NCBI GenBank assembly: GCA_015680905.1
Contig: CM027379.1
Coordinates: 91,597,501-91,661,500, forward strand
From: Coptis chinensis
Taxonomy: Eukaryota > Streptophyta > Magnoliopsida > Ranunculales > Ranunculaceae
Direction of reading: 5' to 3'
Length of the DNA: 64,000 nucleotides
Positions 44,583-55,617 of the stretch are shown here, in pieces (the stretch's first letter is position 1; every line of letters begins with the position of its first letter). The notes beneath the pieces are model-generated. The model saw only the letters and a program-made list of their open reading frames with translations, was not told the DNA's origin and did no database searches. A program made the translations under genes and the position numbers.

Positions 44583-44730
44583 ACTCGGGCAGATTTGGAG
44601 TGTCGAACACCTTGCAAATACGTTGTTCACCCTTGCCCTTTCTAAGCATTAACCTAACTGTGGCAGCATGAGCTAGCACCTACCCCCTTACTGGTTTCCT
44701 TGGATCAGCAATGAACACACCACCACCTGG
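44583..44730 (-). pseudogene. DMC1: Captured fragment of meiotic recombinase DMC1
   Basis: Directly continuous with the HD-ZIP IV START block in the same frame. It reads PGGGVFIADPRKPVRG, a TAG, then [20 protein letters not shown] and [13 protein letters not shown]. This is the near-C-terminal segment of DMC1 (family pattern GG-FI-DPKKPAGGHVLAHA, then [14 protein letters not shown]), and it is closer to DMC1 than to RAD51. About 49 codons are present. The in-frame stop sits where DMC1 has the GGH residues. DMC1 performs strand exchange between homologues in meiosis. This piece lacks all ATPase motifs and cannot act as such. Confidence 0.9.
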
Positions 44731-44734
44731 ATGA

Positions 44735-45896
44735 CATGATATGCTAGATGTTATAGTCTGAACAGTCTTTGCTAATGAGATAATGGAAGGGAAAATATCC
44801 ATCCATTTGTTCTGAAAATAAAAGTACATGTCTAATCATAGGCCATGCAAGACATAGGTAGACTGAATTTCAACTATTGGAGTCACTAACTAGGATCCTA
44901 CTTTGGATATAACATCATGTTGCTCTTCATATATAGTAGACATTTTCATCCAACAAAATCGAACAAGAAAGAATATGACATAAAACAAAAAGATTACAAA
45001 AAAAAGGTAAATTACTTTTAGTGTGAAATTTGTTCAACACTAAAGACTACGAACTTAACAATCTATCCAGAAAGTATCACGTATTATACAATTTTAAATG
45101 TAGATTTCTTTGAGATTGAGAACTTACAACATCTAAGAATGCATCAGCAAGAGTAACTAAACTAAACCTTTCCATACTAAAGCGTTTCACCTTCCAAATT
45201 CTTTCTGTAATTAACAATTTTGAGCCAAGAACAAAGCCAAAGTGTGGTGCAATAAGACTAAAATGTACTTACCATTCATTGTCACTTGAATCGCCTAGCT
45301 AGCAATATATTTATCAACAGAAATATTGAGCAAAGGAATAAATAATACCTCTTCTTTGAGTCAGACATTTTCAAACCAAAGATGTTGTTCATTGAATGAC
45401 ATTGGTCCTAGAATTGTCGAACCTCCACAGTTAGGACAGGATATGCTCCTCAACGCGGCTTGTAGCCTGAAATCCTCATTTTTTAGGTTCCCATTTTCGG
45501 CTTTGAGTATCACATTCTAGCTTCTATCTTGTTGTGCCTAAATAAACATCAAACATAACAAGATAAAGTGTTGTGAAATTTAAAATAGCAGCAAAGCTTA
45601 TATTGTGTTATCACATTAAGTAATCGTTAAACAGGAAGAGGCACAAGAATTGGTCATTAATGAGAATCAACCAAATAGTTGAGCCAAGGTAATGAGCTTA
45701 GCTTTTTCTCAATTCTTATCCATCCATAAGTTTATTTTTGGTACGCATGGATACTATTGTTGCTTGGAAAATGTGCATAATAAAGAAAGTAGAAATGAAA
45801 GCTAAGAACACCCACCTTCATCCGAGTTTGCCGATTTTGGAACCAGAACTTAACTTGACGAGTTTTAAGTCCAAGTTCTTGGCTAAGTTTCTTGGC
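44735..45896 (-). pseudogene. Captured fragment of an HD-ZIP class IV homeobox/START gene
   Basis: Four exon-like blocks with plant splice sites. (1) 45896-45816 encodes the third homeodomain helix (LSQELGLKTRQVKFWFQNRQ), with a donor after RMK. (2) 45537-45349 encodes the zipper-loop region, including ILKAENGNLKNEDFRLQAAL and the diagnostic CPNCGG. (3) 45204-45128 encodes the START-domain start FSLVTLADAFLDV. (4) 44811 to about 44735 encodes NKWMDIFPSIISLAKTVQTI. Order and phases fit an HD-ZIP IV gene (GL2/HDG type), a family of DNA-binding epidermal regulators. In-frame stops (TAG in DRS*NVIL, TGA in ENV*LKEE) and missing parts make it non-functional. The first homeodomain helices are absent. 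Confidence 0.9.
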
Positions 45897-46689
45897 CTAT
45901 GATAACAAAGAAAGTGTGCTTCATGTGTAGGTAAAAAAGGTGAGAAATACTGCAACTCTTCATACATCTGCCAAAAGATTGAATAGAAGAGTGTACAAAG
46001 TGCTTTCAGACTTTTATAAATGAATGTACAAACATTGAAAGAACAAAATCAGAGGTTTAAATGTCCACCATATTATTACCAAATGAAGGGAGCCATCTGA
46101 TCTTAGAGGTTCAAATCTAACAACAAGTGATCTGATCTCCATGGGAATCTACATAATTAACAAGAAAAAAAAATGATGCCCATCTCTCTCTTTGGCTGAC
46201 TTTTGTTAATTTTTCAATAAAAAAAATAGTATAAAACTAATGATTTACATTAATTAGGACCCATCAGCTGGTTATGTTTACCTGTCAAGGTCCTGAATCT
46301 ATACAAGTGTACATGAGCTGAAAATAATAGCAAACAAAGGATTAGAGATAAACACCATAAATGAAAAACTAATTATTAGTGAAATAGTGCTCCATTGTAT
46401 AGTACAAGCTAAGTGTGCAACTACAACTGTCTTTAGAATACTAAAGCTTAACATTATTCAAATTTGATGAAGCAAGGAGTAAGGAATCGATAAATACAAA
46501 TCATAAGGTGTTAGATGTGCAAAGATAAGAAAGTGCTTCTTAATTTCCTATAATGTCATGGCCAAAATCCTTCTGACTTCTACGCAGATGTACACGGCCC
46601 TTACTCACACCTTGTGTTCTTGTACAACAACAATGCCATGTCAAGCCAAAAAAACCAAAACTAGTATTAAACTGTTAGTTATGTGTTTC

Positions 46690-46932
46690 ACCAACCTGAA
46701 GGAGATAATAGAAAATGCAAAGCCCATATGGATCTTCGCTACTCTGCACATCAACAAGTGACCCAACCTTTGAAGTAGTAAATGAGATGTGCTCATTCCA
46801 TATCACAATGTCAAGCTCCTGCCTCCCAATATGAGAAGGAATTATTGGCCAGTTACTATCGCCTTCCTTCACTATTTGAATCACAATTCCACCATTTAAA
46901 ACCCATCCAAATCTTTCACACATATATTTCAA
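46690..46932 (-). pseudogene. Unrecognised exon-like block inside the CACTA
   Basis: An open - strand block: [20 protein letters not shown], then [20 protein letters not shown], then [20 protein letters not shown], ending YYLLQ at a plausible donor (CAG|GTTGG). The composition looks like real coding sequence rather than random AT-rich DNA. I cannot assign a family, and it does not match HD-ZIP IV or DMC1. It may be a third captured host fragment. Confidence 0.4.
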
Positions 46933-48647
46933 CTACTTAACTATATACCTATCCAAATCATTTCTCCACGTACAAACCCAATATGAGCTACAACCATAAG
47001 AGTGGTCTTGAAGACACCAGCTCATTTGTAAATTGTTTCAGCAGGTAGCTGTGCAGTCAAACTCCCTTTTTCTTCAAAGCAAAGTTACTGAGTCCTCATC
47101 AGATTATGTTCAAATGAATATATAGTTAGATAATAATAGTTATTCAATATGAGAAATTGCACTAATACTTATGCCGCTCAATACATGGAACCTTCACAAA
47201 TTCTACAAAAAACTCAAGTTCCAAGTAATATTCTCAAAAAAACATAAGGATATAAGCTACTAGCCTTAACGTAAAAATGAAAGAACTTCTCTAACTACTA
47301 ATGAATATACTAATTGAATAACTTTTAATCAAATATATAAAAGAAACAATAACTTTAATCACATACAGATTAGAACTTTCAAATTTCAACCAAAATCAGA
47401 AAAAGATATGATAGCTAATAGCTTAAATTGGAAACTGCTATATCCATACAAAAAACATGCACAATTACAAGAAAGCAAAACATTGAATACCTTCTATTAC
47501 ATAGATACGAATAGCAAGCAAAACTTTCAAATTTAAACTATCTAATTTTGAGCTTAAATTTGCAATATCAGATAAACAAAGTGTTGGCTACAGTTGAGAG
47601 AATACAAAGGGTTATAATTTTTCTATAAATTAACCAAACAAGTAAATTGAAATTTCGAAACTAAATTTACCAGAAAAAATTCAGGAAAAAACAAATCAAA
47701 CATTGAAGAAGATGGGAGATATTGGAACTTGTCTCTTGAATTCCAATCTTGAACCAAAATTCTGAGAACCAAAATATCACAAACATTGAATCCGACCTTT
47801 AAATCCTCAGCTACAATAATAAAAGCGAAGAAGAAACGAGATTGTCTTACTAATTTGTCATATCATAATTCATACCTCTATTAGTTGACAAAAAAACAGC
47901 GTGAAATTGAATTTAACTCAAAGTTCAGTAAAGTTGAACTTTGTAAACTCAAATTGATGAAACAAAAGGAAAATTTTACACAAAAACACGAATAATCGAT
48001 CAATAGCCTCGAACTCCCTGAATAGATAAATAAGATGAGGTGAGGAAATAGAGGGAGTACCTGAGAAACGCCGTAAATCTGGCCTGGGTGTGGAGTTGAG
48101 ATATAATGGTGGCCTTTGGTGTGGAGTTGAGGCGGAGAGAAACAGTGGTGGCGTTGAGAACTAAATTTTTCTGTTTGTTGTACTTTTTCATTGGGTATGA
48201 GGGTGGGAATGAGCCCGGGGAAAGCCCACTCGCAGCAAACAGAATACAACGGCCAATGAGTCCATCAATGACGGCCCAAAACACTCACGATATAACAAGG
48301 GCCGTTAACCGTGGTTTTTGCCCCGAGACTGATGTCGTTTTTTAGCCAAAATGGTGTAGTGAGGCTGCCGTTACAGCAATCCCTTAACTTCAACTCCACC
48401 TTTAAAGATTCCATATTCATTGCTTATTAATGACTGTTAATGAAGAACATGACCTAACTAGAAGGAAGAGGAAGGATCAGCAACTGATCTATAAAAACAG
48501 AATAGGAACTACTTCTGACTTTATTAAAGTTTATCAGAGAACTTGATACGTAGGCCATTCGTTTATACACGAACTCAGTCAACCACCTGAACTATTCTCT
48601 ATTCCCAACCAGCAAGGCTAACCACTGAATCAAGCATTAACAGGTGC

Positions 48648-50009
48648 ACGCCCTCTGGGTGTCATCAAGCATTTATACTAATTCTTCTAATATTTTGTCC
48701 GAGAAAAAAACATAAACTTTGATGTATGTAAACTAAGTAGATCCACAATGAAAATTGACAAAATTTGCAAAAACTATAAGGAAAAAGAAATGTTAGCGAT
48801 AAACAGAAATATAATATTCAACTTCTCGCATGCTGACATGTACTCGTACACTGTTATAAATCATGAAACGTGATGGATCCAATTGAGAAAAAAAATAAAA
48901 TGGCAAACTGGTTTGTAAATGTTGTGTATTATTTGCACAATTATATACTAACCTACATGAAACTCGTGCACACAAATTGGAAATCACAATTATACTGTGA
49001 TGAACAATTGTCAAAAACCTTTAACATGTTGAAGGAAGAAACTAATGAAACTTGGAACCATACATTCCCAAACTACGCCTCACATACACCTTGTGTAGTA
49101 CATGTTTAGGACAATGTCAAATGCTTGCAAATTAAATTATAGGAATTAGGAAGTACAACGCAGATAATTGAAAAGGAAAATACTGATCTTTACCAACCTT
49201 TTCGACTATAATTCTTAATCAATACAAATAGATAATGAAACACTAATTTTTGCCAATGGCAAGAGGGTGTGCACGCTGAAGTTTTCATTTCAGAATGCAC
49301 GCCAAATAGTGTATAAGCGGCAGATATGTAAACTAATTAATTCATGTGAGCGTCAATTCAAATCTTCCTATGGCCTCGAGCTGGTGTGCTCCCAAGGAAG
49401 ATATGAGCCAAATATTCAATCTCTAACAAACAAAATGGGTAACGATAGTCACATGAGAAATCGCTTGATAAATGAAGATGGCCCAATCCTCAATAGGCAG
49501 GAACCTAGTCCCTTAGATTTCATCCATAACTTTTATTGCTCCTGTTTATATGCATACTTGTACTTCCATCTGAGTTAACCTGATTCACACAACTTCCTTA
49601 CCAGTAAAATATCAATGCAAGTGAGTTATCCTGGTCCCAATATGACATTCTCTCACCTATAAAACACGTTGATCTGTACTCACAATTTCTCTTTTATGCA
49701 AAATTCTCTTTAACTTCTTCAATGTTCCAGTGCAAATGAAAAACTAATTCAACTCAAATGACCGATTATGAAACATAACCAAATGTTAAATCATATCCGT
49801 GGTTGCCAAAGATAGATATGGATTCATTTTATATAAATATTCCAGAAAAGCTTCTACAGCTAAAAGTTATTGCAATTTCAAACATCCAACACCTTGTTAC
49901 TTACAAAGCATATGTGAAAAACAAATTGAGTCACCTAACTGACACTCATGAAATCTCAGTATATTTAAGGCAATGGATATAAGATACGGAATGAAACAAC
50001 ACACTGTTG
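48648..50009. other. Intergenic between solo LTR and copia element
   Basis: About 1.36 kb without a recognisable gene or repeat. The short open frames (for example 48870-49109 and 49267-49578) have no motifs. It ends at the left copia target duplication AAGTG (50010-50014). Confidence 0.5.
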
Positions 50010-50014
50010 AAGTG

Positions 50015-50530
50015 TATTTGAATATAATTTCTGCAACAAGAACAAACAGTGAATATAAGAAGGCTGAGGTACGGATCGGTACGCTCTCTTTAAGGTTGTT
50101 TCTGATATGTTCTTCTCTATGCAGATAGACCACGTCAACCTCCAGGATACAACATCTAGTTATTACTCTTCTCTGTTTACTGCACACAAACCAAAGAAGA
50201 AGGGGACGTAGTTTAGAAAATAAGGCTTTGCAGATTCTATATAAACTGCTGGAAGAGGCGTTTATATAGAGAGAGGAAAATGGTGTAGAAACATGGAGCA
50301 CTAGTAGATCCAATTTTGTAGGGAACTGCTTCCATTTCCCGATAAAGATTGGAGTCCATTAGTCCACTACATTTCTGTTTCCCAATCCATATCCAAATCT
50401 ATTTCCAAACCTATCAGGAAACAATTAAGGAAAAAGGTTTACCAAAAAGAAGATAAGGGATCAACGAGCCCAAGCCCAAGCCTCAAGCCTCAAGCTACGA
50501 GCCACTTGTTTTATTCAAAATAACACAACA
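50015..50530 (-). repeat. 3' LTR of the copia element
   Basis: A 516-bp direct repeat of 55050-55612. On - it starts TGTTGTGTTATTTTGAATAA. The TATA box TATATAAACGCC lies near 50266-50256 on -. Compared with the right LTR it lacks about 38 bp around 50210. Confidence 0.88.
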
Positions 50531-50545
50531 ATCCCCCACTTATTT
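50531..50545 (-). other. Polypurine tract of the copia element
   Basis: AATAAGTGGGGGAT on -, adjacent to the 3' LTR. Confidence 0.7.
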
Positions 50546-51099
50546 TTGATAAAAACAAAATATAAAATATATTTAAGGGCAATCAATATCAGTTACACTG
50601 TGTCCAAGACTTAAACCTTTACATAGTGAAAATTACTAAAAGTATAAGAGTCATAAGTAACTAAGTCTTAAACTTAGGTCTTGAGTATACAATAAGTTAG
50701 AATCACACATAACATATACAATGTTCTCCTTTCATGTCCTGCACATTAAAGGCCCTGCACTTTCGTCCTTGTTCGTGTATGATCTAGAGAATCAGCCTAC
50801 ATTCTAATAGAAAGCGGCATGTACTTTCACATTCACTAGGTGAGTCTATCAAGAGTGCTCCTGTAGCTATGCACTTTGCCCATAAGGACCATAGAACTTC
50901 ATTAAAAGTTTTCCCAGAAAACTCAACCTATGTATTCGCTTCAGGATATCATGCATTTTATTAATCAAGCATGGAATGATTAATAAACAACAATGCATGA
51001 CTCATCACCAACATTCTATGACTTGTTCTTCCTTTTGAACCTAGTTCTTGGGATCTCCAGTCCCTAGGTTGGGTTACCATCATAGATGTTCATCTTTCA

Positions 51100-52346
51100 A
51101 TTGACTTCAGTTCTATGGTAGTAGAGTAATCCACATTGTATCTCTGGCCAGAGCTTTGGTTTGTGAATCTGCAAGGTTATCTTCAGATCTCACAAATTCA
51201 AAATAATATGGGCTCTCCCAGTAATAGTTGTAATGCTATCAACAAAGTATTATTGTAACTAATACCATCTATCTTAGACTAGTATATGAGTAAGAATGCC
51301 TTGTACTCAACTAGCTTATTCACTCGTACTAGCCAAAGCAATAATCTCAGACTCTATAACATACTATGCTATAATGGTCTCTTTCTTGGACTTCCAAGAT
51401 ACAACACCTCTACCAATGCTAAACACATAGCCACTGGTGATCTTAGAGTCTTCTGAACGGATGTTCCAATCTGAATCTATTGCCTACTAGTGTACCTGCA
51501 AATAACACCTCCTGCATAGGTAATGTCAAGTCTTATACAATTTGTAGCATATCTCAAACTACCAATGATACTTGTATATTCCTTTTAATTCACAAGTTCA
51601 CCATTATTCGCAAATAATTTAACACGGGGATCAAAAAGAGTACTAAATGTCACGCAATTGAAGTAGTTATACTTCTTCAACATTTTTTTTCAATGTAGTG
51701 TGACTGATCCAACCATATGCCATCAGATGATCTTGTAATTTTGATTCCCAACATTACATCAGCCTCATCTAAGTCCTTCATATCAAAGTTAGAAGACAAC
51801 ATGTTCTTGGTATCTTCCACAACATGTAAATTATATTAGAACCAAAGATTAGTAGATCATCAACATATACACATATGATAACACATATATTCCATCAAAA
51901 TACTTATAATAAATGCACTTGTCACTTTCATTTATCTTGAACCCACTGGTAATGATAAAGTTATCAAATTTCTTATGCCACTGTTTAGGTGCCTGTTTCA
52001 ACCCATAAAGTGACTTAAGTAATCTGCATACCCTTTTACCACTACCTGGTTCCACAAAACCTGTTGGCTGATCCATGTAAATCTCCTCTTCTAAATCTCC
52101 ATTTAGAAAGGTTATCTTAACATCCATTTAATGAATAGCAAGATTATGAATAGCAGCAACAGAAAATAAAACTCTAACAGATGTTATCCTAATAACATGT
52201 GAATATGCGTCAAAGAAACCAAAGTTCTCTCTCTGTCTAAAACCCTTGATAACAAGCCTTTCTTTAAACTTGTCCATTGAACCACCAGTTTTAAACTTTG
52301 TTCTTAAAACCCATTTGATTCCTATAGTTTTACAACCAATAGGCAA
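51100..52346 (-). pseudogene. Copia reverse transcriptase and RNase H, decayed
   Basis: RT begins around IGIKWVLRTKFKTGGSMDKF (52320). It continues with MDVKITFLNGDLEEEIYMDQ (52127) and LLKSLYGLKQAPKQWHKKFD (52020). The YVDD catalytic motif (CIYVDDLLIFG, about 51880-51845) is present but in a shifted frame. RNase H follows near 51480-51290 (ITSGYVFSIGRGVVSWKSKK), with a TAG in IIA*YVIES. Several frame breaks, so inactive. Confidence 0.85.
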
Positions 52347-52499
52347 ATCAATAAGTTTTCAAGTTTTGTTTTCCATGAGAGAATCAATCTCACTTGAATG
52401 ATCTCTAAAACTCAAAATCAAAAGATGTGAGAGCTTCTTCAATGGAGGAGGGATCTCCTACCAAAGTATAGTGACAAAGTCGGGTCCCAAGACCTTAGT

Positions 52500-53545
52500 G
52501 ACCCTAAGCTCTTTTATTTATTCTAGGTTCATATTATGTGTCCATAATTCTATCATGCAATCTAGATATGTCAGTGTTAGAAACATCAATATTAGGGGCC
52601 TTGGAGGATAATACCCCTACTAGCACCCCCACTATTTCTAGATAAATATGGAAATCTATCTTAAAAAAACTCAGCATAAAATGATCAACAAAAACATTAC
52701 TCTTCATATGTAGAAAAACGTAGGCATTGTTGTCCATATCATTACCTAAAAGGACACACATAAAAGCCTTACTCTCAAGCTTTGAGATTTTAGGATCATG
52801 CTTCCTTACAAAAGCCAGACATCCCCATGTTCTGGAGTAACTCAAATTAGGTTTCCTATTCTTCCATAGCTCATAAGTTGTAACCTTTGTCTTAGAATTA
52901 ACAATTGTATCCAGCACATATATAGCATATAATCAAAACAACTTCACCTACAAAATTTAGGGTGCTCCAGAACTAAGCAACATAACAACAATTAATCCCT
53001 TAAGTATTCTATTCTTACGTTAAGCTACTCCATTCATTTCAAGTGAATAAGGAGCTGTCGTCTCATGACTAATACTATGTGATTGCAAGAAAAACATTAA
53101 AATCAGCATAACCTTATTCATTACCTCAATCACTTTGAATTACTTTAATGTTTCTATCATGCTGATTTTGAACCTCAAGTACACAAGCTTTAAAAGCATA
53201 AAAAACACCAATTTTATTTTTCAGCAGATATACATATGTAAGTTTCGAGCAATCATCAAAGAAGGTAATAAAATATCTTTTACCACCTCTAGTCAGAACA
53301 CCTTCAAGCTCACAAATATTAGTGTATACCAAGTCTAGCGGATTTGTACTTCTTTCAACTGACTTGGGAGGCTTCTTTGTGATTTTGGCATTAATGCAAG
53401 ATTCACTATGTGCAAAATCATCATCATTCAAATTAAGAATTAAATCAAGTATGCTCATGTTCTTAACATATTTCATATTAAGATGACATAATCTACCATG
53501 CCAAACATTAACTAAACAAGAAATCATGTAAGTAGATGTATACAA
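52500..53545 (-). pseudogene. Copia integrase, decayed
   Basis: A GAG-pre-integrase/zinc region reads VWHGRLCHLNMKYVKNMSIL and ends CINAKITKK (53510-53370). The first catalytic Asp is in NPLDLVYTNICELEG, although the usual H-T/D-D dipeptide is altered (YTN), followed by RYFITFFDDCSKLTYVYLLK. A break follows near 53126 (IKVIQSD, second Asp). The distal part at 52917-52534 reads TYELWKNRKPNLSYSRTWGC and CLAFVRKHDPKISKLESKAF. Frame changes separate the pieces. Confidence 0.82.
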
Positions 53546-54442
53546 TTATTAAGATCAACAACATCCAATTCAGTCCATACTCCTAACAATCTCCACCTTG
53601 GATCGAAACTGGTCTAACTGAACCATTGACTTTGTCTCACTAGTCAGGCATGACCAGGGCCAAGCCTAGGGACCATACATGCATGGTACCCTCACATATC
53701 TCTCACCCAAGACTGATACTGTCCCTAACCTTAGCCATCACTTAGCCCAATCTTCAGTTGGACCTCATCTAAGGTGTGGGGTTCTATATCAATAGAAGTG
53801 TAGCTCCATTACTAATTGATGTGGGATCAGCAAACTTCAATATCTCTTTATATGCATATCCCTTACCAACAAAGACACCAAACTTGGTGATCATATATGT
53901 ACAAAAGAGAAATTAATCTCAAACAAGTATATCTAGTCAATGAAAAAACTTTCAATGCATATTAATCAACACCCAGTGCTATAACATATTGACAAGATAA
54001 ATAACTAGAACATATAGTCTTAGGTTTTAAAATTCCTTAAATTAAAAACCCTAGCATGTAATTCTAAGTTTCAAATCACCGCACTATATAAAACAAAGAA
54101 TTATATGTATTTGGTAAAGAGTACGATACCTATCCGATTGAAAAATCGGATTATCACGTTTCGCTATTCGGCTGAAAATTGGCCCATAAAGAACTGTAAA
54201 AATAAATTAGCTTTGGACGAATTTGGCTTCAAGCCATACACTGTTGGAAACATCTCTAAGTTAGCTTAGCAACGCAAAAAGTGGATTGTGAATCCGATCA
54301 TCGAGCAATAAGTTATAGCCGTTTTCGTCAAAATTGTCCTACCATTCCGAATTTCAAACTATTTCTTCTTTTTCGACAATCTCCGAATTCCAAACTCCAG
54401 ATTTTGTTGATTGCATAAAAACAAATAAGAGAGTTTCACAAT
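53546..54442 (-). other. Copia interior without recognisable gag
   Basis: About 0.9 kb where gag and protease would be expected on -. No zinc knuckle, DSGA or copia gag motif was seen in any frame. Origin of this text unknown. It could be 3' UTR of the captured E2 transcript plus leader. Confidence 0.45.
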
Positions 54443-54900
54443 TCAACACCAAGAGAAGCTTTTTTCAACTTGAAGGATCACCAACAAGGACAATGGAGAT
54501 GGTTTCTTAGAATGATTCAGTGGATCTACGAGCACATCGACGCACTCTCCTGTTATAGGCATGGCTATCTTGTTGGTACATTTGAGCAGCCTCTGAGCCA
54601 CCTCAGAGTTTGCAGGACTAGTTGGATTTGGATCCGTCAGAAGTGACTGAACTGATGTCACACACCTTTAATGACGTGGTGACCACACATCTTGAATGAT
54701 GTCCATGCAAAGTGTGTCATCAAGATAAACATTGGGATGAAAATTTTCAGAAGTAAATCGAACACGAGGCAGCTTTTCAGGATAATTATCTCCAAAAATC
54801 AATCTTAATTTGAACACGCCACCTTCCCAGGGTGTTTCGTCTTGACCAAATATGGTTGCACTCCACACGAACAGATTCTCGTTGCATCCCTTCCGGACTC
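54443..54900 (-). pseudogene. Intronless ubiquitin-conjugating enzyme (E2, RAD6/UBC2-like) fragment
   Basis: The - strand reads KGCNENLFVWSATIFGQDET, PWEGGVFKLRLIFGDNYPEK, VRFTSENFHPNVYLDDTLCM and DIIQDVWSPRH, then a TAA, then TSVQSLLTDPNPTSPANSEV. This is the E2 core with the HPN motif and the catalytic Cys (TLCMDII). About the first 30 residues and the normal C-terminal helix are missing or altered. The fragment runs across what is several exons in plant RAD6-type genes, so it looks like a processed copy. It lies inside the copia element, between the 5' LTR and integrase. E2s carry activated ubiquitin to substrates. This copy is disabled by the stop. Confidence 0.88.
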
Positions 54901-55049
54901 CAAATTATGATTTGCATTAAACCAATTAATACTTTTGTTGTCACCTTTGGTTCCACATACAAACTTGTAATCGCTGAACACATAAACGAAAACTAGGAAA
55001 CAAACCTTAACCTTTCTTCTTCGTATTCATTGTGATACAACCTTAAAAC

Positions 55050-55612
55050 TATTGGAATATAATTTCTGCAACAAGAACAGACAGTGAATATAAGAAGGCT
55101 GAGGCACGGATCGGTACACTCTTTTTAAGGTTGTTCACGTCTGTTCTTCTCTATACAGACATACCACGTCAACCTCCAGGATACAACAGCCAGTTATTAT
55201 TCTTCTCTGTTTACTGCACACAAATAAAAGAAGAAAAGGACGAACAATGAGACTGATATTATGACTACCCAAAAACGTAGTTTAGAAAATAAGGTTTTGC
55301 AGATTCTATATAGGTTGCTAGAAGAGGCGTTTATATAGAGAGAGGAAAACGGTGTAGAAATATAGAGCACTAGTAGATCCAATTTTGTAGGGAATTGCTT
55401 CGGTTTCCCGATAAAGATTGGAGTCCACTAGTCCACTACGTTTTTGTTTCCCAATCCATATCCAAATCTATTTCCAAACCTATCAGGAAACAATTAAGGG
55501 AAAATGTTTACCAAAAAGAAGATAAGAGATCAACGAGCCCAAGCCCAAGCCCAAGCCTCAAGCCTCAAGCCTCAAGCCACAAGCCACTTGATTTATTCAA
55601 AATAATACAACA
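55050..55612 (-). repeat. 5' LTR of the copia element
   Basis: A 563-bp partner of 50015-50530. TATA box TATATAAACGCC on - near 55339. It contains short tandem AGCCCAAGCCC/CTCAAGC repeats near 55540-55575. Followed by AAGTG. Confidence 0.88.
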
Positions 55613-55617
55613 AAGTG

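Larger units (their letters stand above)
43656..48361. mobile_element. Non-autonomous CACTA transposon carrying host gene fragments (Pack-CACTA)
   Basis: The left end reads CACTACAAAAAAACAGTC. The right end, in reverse complement, reads CACTACACCATTTTGGC. Subterminal regions repeat AACGACGGC/GGGCCGT motifs on both sides, as CACTA elements do. The flanking 3-mers AGA and AGG are an imperfect duplication. No transposase is recognisable in 4.7 kb. Instead, on the - strand, there are exon-like pieces of an HD-ZIP IV gene (45896-44735) joined to a DMC1 piece (44730-44583), and another exon-like block at 46932-46690. Confidence 0.85.
43431..48642 (+). mobile_element. Solo LTR of a Tat-related gypsy element, split by a CACTA transposon
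   Basis: LTR pieces at 43431-43655 and 48362-48642 (506 bp together). The left piece starts TATGGAGGACTAATATAC, comparable to the LTR starts of A, B and C. The right piece contains AGAACTTGATACGTAGGCCA and ends CATTAACA. Exact 5-bp duplications GGTGC (43426-43430 and 48643-48647) flank the whole. No interior is present, so this is a solo LTR formed by LTR-LTR recombination. The first dinucleotide is TA rather than TG, probably by mutation. Confidence 0.85.
50015..55612 (-). mobile_element. Ty1/copia retrotransposon, decayed, carrying a ubiquitin-conjugating-enzyme fragment
   Basis: Direct repeats 50015-50530 and 55050-55612 are flanked by the identical duplication AAGTG (50010-50014 and 55613-55617). 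Coding remnants on - run integrase, RT, RNase H, the copia order. The polypurine tract AAGTGGGGGAT lies next to the left LTR, making it the 3' LTR. A weak match to the Met-tRNA primer-binding site (TTGTATCACAAT) lies about 10 bp inside the right LTR. Gag and protease are absent. An intronless E2 fragment sits at 54900-54443 instead. Confidence 0.88.

Noticed and set aside
48870..49109. Possible small gene of 79 codons between the solo LTR and the copia element
   Set aside because: No motif, no splice or promoter context, AT-rich random-like composition.
49897..50313. - strand open frame of 138 codons
   Set aside because: Overlaps the copia 3' LTR and its flank. The same frame recurs, broken, in the other LTR (55197-55382). 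Not a gene.
54443..54900. E2 fragment considered as a functional ubiquitin-conjugating enzyme gene
   Set aside because: Lacks the N-terminus, has an in-frame TAA after WSPRH and a diverged C-terminus, and lies inside a retrotransposon.
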